Assembly: GCA_003641645.1 (NCBI GenBank)
Contig: QNAZ01000036.1
Coordinates: 1-7,656 of the forward strand
Reading direction: 5' to 3'
DNA length: 7,656 bases
From: Thermodesulfobacteriota bacterium
GTDB taxonomy: Bacteria > Desulfobacterota > Thermodesulfobacteria > Thermodesulfobacteriales > Thermodesulfobacteriaceae
A program made the position numbers and the translations under genes. Numbering within the stretch: position 1 is the first letter of the stretch; every line of letters begins with the position of its first letter. The notes below the pieces were generated by a model. That model saw only the letters and a program-made list of their open reading frames with translations, was not told the DNA's origin and ran no database searches. This document shows, one piece after another, positions 1 to 5,587 of this stretch.

Positions 1-2
1 AA

Positions 3-77
3 ATTATAGATGTTTATCCTCTTTTTAAAGTTGACTTTTTGATTAATAGATTAAAAAATGCAAAAATAATAATCTAA
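3..77 (+). CDS. possible 3' end of an upstream gene (partial)
   Basis: This is an open frame entering from the left edge. It encodes 24 residues (beginning IIDVYPLFKVDF, ending KNAKIII) and stops at TAA 75-77. The other two forward frames close early, at a TAG (7-9) and a TAA (26-28). The peptide has the hydrophobic/lysine mix of a real C-terminus, but it is too short to assign to a family and I do not recognise it. If real, the gene is co-directional and ends 24 bases before the polyferredoxin start, so it could belong to the same transcript. It may equally be a chance open stretch in AT-rich leader DNA. Confidence 0.35.
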   Translation: MIDVYPLFKVDFLINRLKNAKIII

Positions 78-101
78 AATTTATAAAATTAGGGTAAATT
101 T

Positions 102-566
102 ATGCCGTATAAAGTTGTTCATAATTTTGAAATTTGTGATGGTTGTGAAGAATGTGTAAAAGCTTGTGCTCAAAATCATTTTGGTTTAAGTAATTGTAAT
201 ATTTTTAAGGTTGGGGATAAATTTTACTATTTTTCTTGCATGCATTGTAAAAAGCCTCAATGTGGGGCAGCCTGTCCTGTAGGTGCAATAAGTATTAAAG
301 ACGGAGTAGTGACTTTTAATATGGAACTTTGTGTAGGATGTAGAAATTGTGTGGAAGCTTGTCCATGGGGTGTTCCTAAATTTAATTTTAATACAGGAAC
401 CATTAATAAATGCGATTTATGTTATGATAGGATAATTAAGGGTGAGATGCCTTTTTGTGTAAGTGCGTGTCCTAATAAAGCTTTAGAATTAAAGAAAATA
501 GAACCGAAACCAAAACCGAAACCCCAAGCAAAACCACAAGCAAAACCTAAGGAGGAGAGTAGTTAA
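102..566 (+). CDS. four-cluster [4Fe-4S] electron-transfer protein (HycB/CooF/DmsB-like polyferredoxin)
   Basis: A 154-residue soluble ferredoxin-like protein. Four cysteine groups are visible: C12-C15-C18-C22, C46-C49-C54-C58, C77-C80-C83-C87 and C104-C107-C119-C123. This is the pattern of the DmsB/PsrB/HycB/CooF iron-sulfur subunits, which carry four [4Fe-4S] clusters and relay electrons between a catalytic subunit and a membrane partner. Family members I know are mostly nearer 190-200 residues, so this is a compact version. There is no signal peptide or membrane segment, which fits a cytoplasmic location. Residues 134-150 form a Lys/Pro/Gln/Ala-rich tail beyond the fold. The start is ATG 102 with AGGG at 91-94, seven bases upstream. 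The stop is one base from nuoA, whose ribosome-binding site lies in this gene's last codons, so the two are co-transcribed and probably translationally coupled. From its place ahead of an EFG-less nuo operon I infer that it feeds electrons to that complex. It could instead serve a hydrogenase, formate or CO dehydrogenase encoded elsewhere. Confidence 0.9.
   Translation: MPYKVVHNFEICDGCEECVKACAQNHFGLSNCNIFKVGDKFYYFSCMHCKKPQCGAACPVGAISIKDGVVTFNMELCVGCRNCVEACPWGVPKFNFNTGTINKCDLCYDRIIKGEMPFCVSACPNKALELKKIEPKPKPKPQAKPQAKPKEESS
501..563 (+). repeat. Lys/Pro-rich low-complexity tail with a 12-bp tandem duplication
   Basis: The 3' end of the polyferredoxin gene encodes EPKPKPKPQAKPQAKPKEES. Within it, 525-536 (CAAGCAAAACCA) is repeated at 537-548 with a single final-base difference, giving QAKP twice. 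Before that, CCR-AAA (Pro-Lys) codons alternate from 504. The last codons (549-557) double as the Shine-Dalgarno of nuoA. The tail is probably an unstructured, positively charged extension that could vary in length by slippage; its function is unknown. Confidence 0.75.
549..557 (+). promoter_or_regulatory. strong Shine-Dalgarno for nuoA inside the preceding gene
   Basis: AAGGAGGAG lies ten bases before ATG 568 and is at the same time the Lys-Glu-Glu codons of the polyferredoxin tail. It fixes the nuoA start at 568. Ribosomes finishing the upstream gene at TAA 564-566 would end directly on the nuoA start, which suggests coupled translation. Confidence 0.8.
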
Positions 567-567
567 G

Positions 568-921
568 ATGGGTTCTTATTTTAATCTTTTCTTTTTTGCA
601 TTATTACTTTTAGTGCTTGGTATACTTCTTGTTGCACTTAATCTTATTTTAGGACCAAGAAGAGAACATTCTGAAAAACTAATTCCTTATGAATGTGGAC
701 TTGATCCTTCTGGAGATGCAAGGATACCTTTTAGAATAAGATTTTATCTAATAGCAGTTATATTTTTAGTCTTTGATGTGGAAATAATTTTTCTTTATCC
801 ATGGGCTGTTATTTTTGAAGAGTTAAGTTGGTTTGGTTTAATAGAAATAAGTGTATTTGTAGTAATGTTATTAATAGCATATATTTATGCTTGGAGTGAA
901 GGAGCATTAAAATGGGAATAG
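568..921 (+). CDS. nuoA: NADH-quinone oxidoreductase (complex I) subunit A
   Basis: A small inner-membrane subunit of the proximal membrane arm (mitochondrial ND3 homologue) that helps form the quinone cavity with NuoH, NuoB and NuoD. The 117 residues are a normal length. Three membrane helices are visible, at about residues 5-28, 58-80 and 87-110. Between the first two is the ND3 loop signature YECGLDPSGDAR (41-52) with its hallmark cysteine C43. The second helix carries RFYLIAVIFLVFDVEIIF (58-75), with the conserved acidic pair D70/E72 that sits at the start of the proton path. The gene lies one base after the polyferredoxin stop, and its last ten bases overlap nuoB. Confidence 0.97.
   Translation: MGSYFNLFFFALLLLVLGILLVALNLILGPRREHSEKLIPYECGLDPSGDARIPFRIRFYLIAVIFLVFDVEIIFLYPWAVIFEELSWFGLIEISVFVVMLLIAYIYAWSEGALKWE
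899..904 (+). promoter_or_regulatory. Shine-Dalgarno for nuoB within nuoA
   Basis: AAGGAG lies seven bases before ATG 912 and supports that start, which makes nuoB overlap the nuoA stop (TAG 919-921). The overlap implies translational coupling of two subunits that contact each other in the complex. Confidence 0.7.
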
Positions 922-1427
922 AAAAAGATACAGTTGAAATAGCACCAGGTATTAGACAAATTCCAGGAGCACCAGTAGTTATAAGTCCAATTGACAAAAT
1001 TATTAATTGGGCTCGAGCAGGTTCTATGTGGCCTGTAACTTTTGGTCTTGCCTGTTGTGCTATAGAAATGATGGCAACAGGAGCAAGTCATTTTGATCTT
1101 GATAGATATGGAATTATTTTTAGAGCTACACCTCGTCAAGCGGATGTTCTTATTGTTGCAGGAACAGTTACTAAAAAAATGGCTCCTATTGTAAGAAGAG
1201 TTTATGATCAAATGCCTGAACCTAAGTATGTGATTGCAATGGGTAGTTGTGCTTGTTCTGGTGGTATTTTTAAAACTTATTCAGTTGCTCAAGGAGCAGA
1301 TGAATTTTTACCTGTAGATATTTATATTCCAGGTTGTCCACCAAGACCAGAGGCACTTCTTTTTGGATTACTAACTCTTCAGCAGAAAATAAAAAGAGAA
1401 TCTAAAAGATGGGGATTTTGGAGATAA
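912..1427 (+). CDS. nuoB: NADH-quinone oxidoreductase subunit B (cluster N2 subunit)
   Basis: A peripheral-arm subunit (PSST/Nqo6 homologue) holding cluster N2, the last [4Fe-4S] cluster, which hands electrons to quinone. The 171 residues are typical. The N2 ligands are recognisable: the tandem pair C48-C49 in GLACCAIEMMA, C113 in GSCACSGG (111-118), and C142 in the signature VDIYIPGCPPRPEA (135-148). PRQADVLIVAGTVTKKMAP (74-92) is the family's conserved core strand and loop. One oddity is C115, two residues after ligand C113, where the homologues I remember have Asn or Ser (GSCANSGG in E. coli). The start at 912 is supported by AAGGAG at 899-904, and the gene overlaps nuoA by ten bases. The closely related [NiFe]-hydrogenase small subunits are ruled out by the tandem CC motif and by the NuoA/NuoC neighbours. 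Confidence 0.98.
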   Translation: MGIEKDTVEIAPGIRQIPGAPVVISPIDKIINWARAGSMWPVTFGLACCAIEMMATGASHFDLDRYGIIFRATPRQADVLIVAGTVTKKMAPIVRRVYDQMPEPKYVIAMGSCACSGGIFKTYSVAQGADEFLPVDIYIPGCPPRPEALLFGLLTLQQKIKRESKRWGFWR

Positions 1428-1430
1428 AAG

Positions 1431-1940
1431 ATGGAGGAATTACTTAATGAATTAAAAGAGAAATTTTCTTCAGTTATAGTAGAAATTCAAGAAAAGGATT
1501 ATCCTACTTTAATTTGTAAAAGAACTGGTTTTTTAGATTTGATAAAATATTTAAAAGATGAAAAAGGTTTTAAATATTTAATTGATCTTTGTGGAGTAGA
1601 TTATTTAAATTATAAGCAAAAAAAATTTGAAGAGCGTTTTGAGGTAGTTTACCATCTTTATAATTTAGATACCAAAATTCTTATAAGATTAAAAGTAAGA
1701 ATTCCAGAAGATGATTGTTGGCATTATTCAGTTACACCTCTTTTTATGACAGCTAATTATTTTGAAAGAGAATGTTATGATATGTTTGGTATTAGTTTTA
1801 AAGGACACCCAGATCTAAGAAGAATTCTTATGCCAGATGATTGGGAAGGACATCCTTTAAGAAAGGATTACCCTGTTTATTTAGAAGAAGAGCAAGAATG
1901 GAAAACATATAAAGAATTTACACAAAAAGTTAAAAAATAA
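1431..1940 (+). CDS. nuoC: NADH-quinone oxidoreductase subunit C (30 kDa subunit)
   Basis: A peripheral-arm scaffold subunit without cofactors that stabilises NuoD and NuoB. It has 169 residues. The N-terminal alpha/beta region runs to about residue 90. The conserved C-terminal stretch begins with ERECYDMFGISFKGHP (112-127, allowing for the preceding aromatic residues) and continues LRRILMPDDWEGHPLRKDYP (129-148), which is the complex I 30 kDa signature. It is a separate protein, not fused to NuoD as in E. coli. It starts three bases after nuoB, with TTGGAG ending at 1423 as ribosome-binding site. A 24-base gap containing AAGGAAGG separates it from nuoD; this is the largest gap between nuo genes in the window. 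Confidence 0.97.
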   Translation: MEELLNELKEKFSSVIVEIQEKDYPTLICKRTGFLDLIKYLKDEKGFKYLIDLCGVDYLNYKQKKFEERFEVVYHLYNLDTKILIRLKVRIPEDDCWHYSVTPLFMTANYFERECYDMFGISFKGHPDLRRILMPDDWEGHPLRKDYPVYLEEEQEWKTYKEFTQKVKK

Positions 1941-1952
1941 AAAATTATTTAA

Positions 1953-1960
1953 AAGGAAGG
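1953..1960 (+). promoter_or_regulatory. Shine-Dalgarno for nuoD
   Basis: AAGGAAGG lies four bases before ATG 1965, in the 24-base nuoC-nuoD spacer. The next in-frame ATG falls within the conserved NMGPQHP motif, so 1965 is the only sensible start. Confidence 0.6.
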
Positions 1961-1964
1961 TAAG

Positions 1965-3194
1965 ATGGCAACTTATTTAGAGATTAATAAAAAACAAGTA
2001 AATGAAGAAAAATGGGAAGAACCTTTTTATATTAATATGGGACCTCAGCATCCTTCTACACATGGAGTTTTGAGATTATTTTTAGAACTTGAAGGAGAAA
2101 CTATTATAAATTGTACACCTATAATAGGTTATCTTCATAGAGGTGTTGAAAAATTAGGTGAAACTTTAAATTATAATCAAGCTATTGTATTAAGTGATCG
2201 TTTAGATTATATAGCCTCAGCTGCTAATAATACTGCTTTTGCTTTAGCTTTTGAAAAACTTATGGGTTTAGAGGTTCCAAGGAGAGCAAAGCTTTTAAGA
2301 ACTATTGTTTGTGAAATGGCAAGAATTTGTAATCATTTACTTTGGCTTGCTACTCATGCACTTGATATAGGAGCTATGACAGTCTTTTTATACTGTTTTA
2401 GAGATAGGGAATGGCTATTAAATATTTATGAAAAAATATGCGGGGCAAGACTTACTCATAGTTATGTAAGGGTTGGAGGGGTAAGGCAAGATTTTACTCA
2501 GGAAATTATAGATGAGTTATATAAATTTACTGAAGAATTTCCTCCAAGGATTTATGATTATGAAATCTTGATTGATGTGAATAGAATTTGGCTAAAAAGA
2601 ACTAAGGGAATAGCAGTTGTTCCACCAGAGGATGCTATAAATCTTGGTTTAACTGGTCCTTGTCTTAGAGGTTCTGGTATTGCTTATGATGTAAGAAAAT
2701 TTAGACCTTATGATGCTTATGGAGAAGTAGATTTTGTTGTTCCTACAGGTAAAAACGGAGATACCTATGATAGATACCGTGTTAGAATGGAAGAATTAAG
2801 ACAATCTAATTCTATTATTAGACAATGTTTAGATAAACTACCTGAAACTCAGGGAGAACCAGTATTAGCAGAAAATGCTCCGGATCTTTTAATGCCTGAA
2901 AAGGTGAAAGAACCTAAACCTCAACCTGTTCCTAAGAAAGGGGTAATTTTTAGAGGTGTTGAAAAGCCTATTGTTCCTGTGGGAGAGGCTTTTGCATCTA
3001 TAGAATCACCAAAAGGAGAATTAGCAGTTTATGTAGTAAGTGATGGTTCCAATAAACCTTGGAGACTTAGAATAAGGACACCATCTTTTGTTCATATTTC
3101 AGCTATTCCTTATATGGCTAAAAATCATATGGTTGCAGATCTTATAGCAATAATTGGAACTTTGGACATTGTGTTAGGTGATTCTGATAGATAA
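1965..3194 (+). CDS. nuoD: NADH-quinone oxidoreductase subunit D (49 kDa subunit)
   Basis: The main quinone-site subunit of the peripheral arm, descended from [NiFe]-hydrogenase large subunits. Its 409 residues are close to the family norm. The N-terminus carries NMGPQHPSTHGVLRL (24-38), whose H33 corresponds to the quinone-headgroup histidine. Y82 in SDRLDY (77-82) matches the second quinone-binding residue. RVGGVRQDF (169-177) and LTGPCLRGSGIAYDVRK (229-245) are further conserved blocks. The C-terminus is canonical, VVSDGSNKPWRLRIRTPSF (357-375) and AIIGTLDIVLGDSDR (395-409). The Ni-binding CxxC motifs of hydrogenases are absent, so this is a complex I type protein rather than an Ech/Hyc hydrogenase. 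One oddity is that residues about 300-340 are Lys/Pro-rich (EPKPQPVPKK at 316-325), and the helix I would expect there (EALIHHFK-like) is not recognisable. nuoH follows after nine bases, so nuoE, F and G are missing from their usual place. Confidence 0.98.
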   Translation: MATYLEINKKQVNEEKWEEPFYINMGPQHPSTHGVLRLFLELEGETIINCTPIIGYLHRGVEKLGETLNYNQAIVLSDRLDYIASAANNTAFALAFEKLMGLEVPRRAKLLRTIVCEMARICNHLLWLATHALDIGAMTVFLYCFRDREWLLNIYEKICGARLTHSYVRVGGVRQDFTQEIIDELYKFTEEFPPRIYDYEILIDVNRIWLKRTKGIAVVPPEDAINLGLTGPCLRGSGIAYDVRKFRPYDAYGEVDFVVPTGKNGDTYDRYRVRMEELRQSNSIIRQCLDKLPETQGEPVLAENAPDLLMPEKVKEPKPQPVPKKGVIFRGVEKPIVPVGEAFASIESPKGELAVYVVSDGSNKPWRLRIRTPSFVHISAIPYMAKNHMVADLIAIIGTLDIVLGDSDR

Positions 3195-3203
3195 GGGGGA
3201 AAA

Positions 3204-4184
3204 ATGGGAGATTTAATAGATAAGTTAATATTTTTAGGAATAGCTGCTGGTAGTTTATTAGTTATAGCATTACTTCATGTAGCTTATTTAACCTATGCAG
3301 AAAGAAAAATTATTGGTCGCATGCAGCAAAGACTTGGACCTAATAGAGTAGGTCCAAGAGGTTTACTTCAGCCTATTGCAGATATGGTAAAACTTTTAAC
3401 TAAAGAAGATCTTGTTCCTTATGGAGTTGATAAACCTGTATTTTATATAGCTCCATTTATTTCTCTTGTTTGTGCTGGGACAGGTGTTGCACTAATTCCT
3501 ATATGGAAAAAATTTGTTTTAAGTAATATAAATGTTGGTATTTTGTTTATTTTAGCTTTAAGTTCCTTAAGTGCTTATGGTGTTATTCTTTCTGGATGGG
3601 CTTCCAATTCAAGGTATGCTTTATTAGGTGGTTTAAGAGCAAGTGCTCAGGTTATTAGTTATGAAATTGCAATGAGTTTAGCACTTTTAAGTGTAGTTTT
3701 AATGGCAGGTAGTCTTAATTTAATGGATATTGTAAAAGCTCAGATAAATTCTCCTTATAAAATTTATCTTATTCCTCAGATTATAGCTTTTTATGTATTT
3801 ATAATTTCAGCTATAGCAGAATGTAATAGAGTGCCTTTTGATTTGCCAGAGGCTGAAACAGAGCTTGTTGCAGGATATTTTGTAGAATATAGTGCAATGA
3901 GATTTGCTATATTTTATCTTGCAGAATATTTTGGAATGGTTGTTATGAGTGCACTTGCTGTTACATGTTTCTTAGGTGGTTGGATAGGTCCGTTTGAAAT
4001 TCCCTATATTCCTTTCTTTTGGTTTTTAATAAAACTTTACATTATTTTATTTATATATATTTGGGTAAGAGCAACACTTCCTCGTTATCGTTATGACCAG
4101 CTTATGGGTCTTGGTTGGAAAGTGCTAATTCCTGTAGCTATTATTAATTTATTTTTAACAGCTGTTTTGAAACTAATATTTTAA
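3204..4184 (+). CDS. nuoH: NADH-quinone oxidoreductase subunit H
   Basis: The membrane subunit (ND1 homologue) that docks the peripheral arm, lines the quinone channel and starts the proton path. The 326 residues and about eight membrane helices are typical. Signature blocks are ERKIIGRMQQRLGPNRVGP (33-51) followed by LLQPIADMVKLLTKED; GWASNSRYALLGGLRASAQ (131-149), ending in ISYE; and AECNRVPFDLPEAETELVAG (205-224), rich in the acidic residues E206, D213, E216, E218 and E220 of the quinone-side loop. ATG 3204 is preceded by AAGGGGG (3193-3199), whose first bases are part of the nuoD stop. It is followed after twelve bases (containing GAGGGTGAG) by nuoI. The related subunit of membrane-bound hydrogenases is a formal alternative, but the neighbours settle the matter. 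Confidence 0.98.
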   Translation: MGDLIDKLIFLGIAAGSLLVIALLHVAYLTYAERKIIGRMQQRLGPNRVGPRGLLQPIADMVKLLTKEDLVPYGVDKPVFYIAPFISLVCAGTGVALIPIWKKFVLSNINVGILFILALSSLSAYGVILSGWASNSRYALLGGLRASAQVISYEIAMSLALLSVVLMAGSLNLMDIVKAQINSPYKIYLIPQIIAFYVFIISAIAECNRVPFDLPEAETELVAGYFVEYSAMRFAIFYLAEYFGMVVMSALAVTCFLGGWIGPFEIPYIPFFWFLIKLYIILFIYIWVRATLPRYRYDQLMGLGWKVLIPVAIINLFLTAVLKLIF

Positions 4185-4196
4185 GAGGGTGAGATA

Positions 4197-4739
4197 ATGA
4201 AAATATTGGAAAAAGCTTTACTTATTGAGATTTTAAAAGGACTTGCTTTAACTTTAAGAAAAATGCTTTTTGCGAAACCTGTAACTATTCAATATTATGA
4301 TAAAGTTAGACCTGTTCCTGCTCCTGGTTTTAGAGGTCGTCATGCTTTAGTTAGAGATGAAAAAACAGGAGATACTTTATGTATAGCTTGTTTACGTTGT
4401 GCAAGAGTATGCCCTTCTAAATGCATTCATATAGAATATGAAATAGATCCACAAACTAAGAGAAGAAAGGTTGTAAAGTATGAAATAGAGGCATTAAGAT
4501 GTATTTATTGTGGTTATTGTGAAGAGGTTTGTCCTGTTAATGCTTTAGTTCTTACAGAATGGTATGAATATGTAGGTTTTACAAGGGATGATCTGATATT
4601 TGACAAAGAAAAATTATTGAAAAATTGGGATGAATTTATAGTTACTCAGAAGAGACCTTATATGAATCCCTTCTGGAAACCAAGAGGTATTCCTGAAAAG
4701 TTTTTACCTGCAAAAAAACGCCAGTTTACAGGAGTATAA
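4197..4739 (+). CDS. nuoI: NADH-quinone oxidoreductase subunit I (2x[4Fe-4S], clusters N6a/N6b)
   Basis: A peripheral-arm ferredoxin-like subunit (TYKY/Nqo9 homologue) lying on the membrane and passing electrons to N2 in NuoB. It has 180 residues. An amphipathic N-terminal helix (about 3-25) is followed by the conserved PAPGFRGRHAL (41-51). Two CxxCxxCxxxCP motifs follow: C62-C65-C68-C72 and C102-C105-C108-C112. The C-terminal part YVGFTRDDLIFDKEKLL is also characteristic. In a complex without NuoG, these two clusters would be the first intrinsic electron acceptors, which makes this subunit the likely docking surface for an external donor such as the polyferredoxin at 102-566 (inference). An AGGAG spanning its last codons serves nuoJ, which starts two bases after the stop. 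Confidence 0.98.
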   Translation: MKILEKALLIEILKGLALTLRKMLFAKPVTIQYYDKVRPVPAPGFRGRHALVRDEKTGDTLCIACLRCARVCPSKCIHIEYEIDPQTKRRKVVKYEIEALRCIYCGYCEEVCPVNALVLTEWYEYVGFTRDDLIFDKEKLLKNWDEFIVTQKRPYMNPFWKPRGIPEKFLPAKKRQFTGV

Positions 4740-4741
4740 GT

Positions 4742-5272
4742 ATGAATTGGGATTTAATCATTTTTTACTACTTAGCTATTGTTATGATATTTTCAAGTGT
4801 TTTTGCCATATTTTCCAGACATCCTGTATATACAGTTTTATTGGTATTAGTAATGATAATTCATCAAGCCTTTTTACTTTTAACACTTGGTGCAGAATTT
4901 TTAACTGTTGTTCAGATTATAGTTTATGCAGGAGCAATTTTAGTTTTATTTCTATTTGTAGTGTATCTAATTAATTTAAGAAAGGAAACCAAAAAAAGTG
5001 TGTTTATAAGAACTGTTAGTTTGATTGGAATAGTTTTTTTACTTTTGGGAGGATTGTTAATAAAAAATCTTCTTATTTTACTTTCTCTAAAACCATCCTT
5101 TAAAGCCTATTTACCTTTTACTATTGAAGAAAAAAGTAATGTTTGGTGGATAGCTAATTATCTTTTTAAAAATTATCTTCTTCAATTTGAGATAATAGGT
5201 GTTGTTTTATTAGTAGCTATACTTGGTGCTGTATTTTTAATAAGAAAAGTAAAAATTGTAGAACAGAAGTAG
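4742..5272 (+). CDS. nuoJ: NADH-quinone oxidoreductase subunit J
   Basis: A membrane-arm subunit (ND6 homologue) that couples quinone-site events to the antiporter-like pumps. It has 176 residues with about five hydrophobic helices (roughly 5-24, 30-49, 54-77, 89-112 and 144-168). The diagnostic third helix reads GAEFLTVVQIIVYAGAILVL (50-69) and continues FLFVVYLINL. Y62 and the following AGA correspond to the pi-bulge segment that twists during turnover. HPVYTVLLVLVM (27-38) is also typical. The start at 4742 follows AGGAG (4730-4734) at seven bases. nuoK lies nine bases downstream behind GGAGGT. Confidence 0.95.
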   Translation: MNWDLIIFYYLAIVMIFSSVFAIFSRHPVYTVLLVLVMIIHQAFLLLTLGAEFLTVVQIIVYAGAILVLFLFVVYLINLRKETKKSVFIRTVSLIGIVFLLLGGLLIKNLLILLSLKPSFKAYLPFTIEEKSNVWWIANYLFKNYLLQFEIIGVVLLVAILGAVFLIRKVKIVEQK

Positions 5273-5278
5273 GGAGGT
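5273..5278 (+). promoter_or_regulatory. consensus Shine-Dalgarno for nuoK
   Basis: GGAGGT lies directly after the nuoJ stop (TAG 5270-5272), with only three bases to ATG 5282. The match to the anti-SD is excellent, but the spacing is shorter than for most genes here. No other in-frame start would keep the first helix of NuoK. Confidence 0.6.
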
Positions 5279-5281
5279 AAG

Positions 5282-5584
5282 ATGCCGACTTTAGAATATT
5301 ACATTATCTTATCAATAATTCTATTTTTGATAGGACTTTTTGGATTTCTTTCAAGAAGAAATCTTATTGTTATTCTTATTTCTATAGAAATAATGCTTAA
5401 TGGATTAATTATATTATTTGCTGCTATCTCTTATTTTACTAAGGATATTAGTGGATATATTATAGTGTTTTTTATTATAGCTATGGCTGCAGCTGAGGCT
5501 GCTATTGGATTAAGTTTAGTAGTTTTAATTTATAAAAGGCTTAGAACAGTTTATTCAGATGAGATTACAAATTTTAAGGGGTAG
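5282..5584 (+). CDS. nuoK: NADH-quinone oxidoreductase subunit K
   Basis: A small membrane-arm subunit (ND4L homologue, distantly related to MrpC) carrying the central proton-path carboxylates. The 100 residues match the usual length exactly. Three helices are seen at about 5-23, 27-50 and 58-85. The two essential glutamates are present at the same numbers as in E. coli: E36 in ISIEIMLNG (33-41) and E72 in MAAAEAAIGLSLVV (68-81). The gene sits between nuoJ and nuoL in the canonical order, three bases ahead of nuoL. Confidence 0.98.
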   Translation: MPTLEYYIILSIILFLIGLFGFLSRRNLIVILISIEIMLNGLIILFAAISYFTKDISGYIIVFFIIAMAAAEAAIGLSLVVLIYKRLRTVYSDEITNFKG

Positions 5585-5587
5585 AAT

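Noticed and set aside
82..87. TATAAA considered as a -10 promoter element
   Set aside because: The start site would fall on the ribosome-binding site (91-94), and there is no -35 match at the proper distance (59-64).
78..90. AATTT-ATA-AAATT inverted repeat before the first gene, considered as terminator or operator
   Set aside because: The stem is five A-T pairs with no GC and no U-tract; such repeats are expected by chance in DNA this AT-rich.
809..997. Second reverse-strand open frame over the nuoA-nuoB junction
   Set aside because: It is antisense to coding sequence on a wholly co-directional operon and its product resembles no family.
885..1211. Reverse-strand open frame opposite nuoA/nuoB
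   Set aside because: It lies antisense to two unmistakable conserved genes, its translation is low-complexity (Asn/Ser/Cys-rich) and it has no ribosome-binding site; it is a shadow frame.
1965..3194. Whether the operon encodes an energy-converting [NiFe] hydrogenase (Ech/Hyc/Mbh) instead of complex I, given the HycB-like first gene
   Set aside because: NuoD lacks both Ni-binding CxxC motifs, keeps the quinone-site His and Tyr and the complex I C-terminus, and NuoA, J and K are all present.
4422..4424. Extra cysteine C76 after the first cluster motif of NuoI
   Set aside because: A cysteine at this place is also found in well-known NuoI proteins (E. coli has ...CPVGCIS...), so it is not unusual.
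4747..4974. Forward open frame inside nuoJ in another reading frame
   Set aside because: Its Ser/Cys/Phe-rich translation is typical of a frameshifted hydrophobic gene, and nuoJ in the main frame has the ND6 signature.
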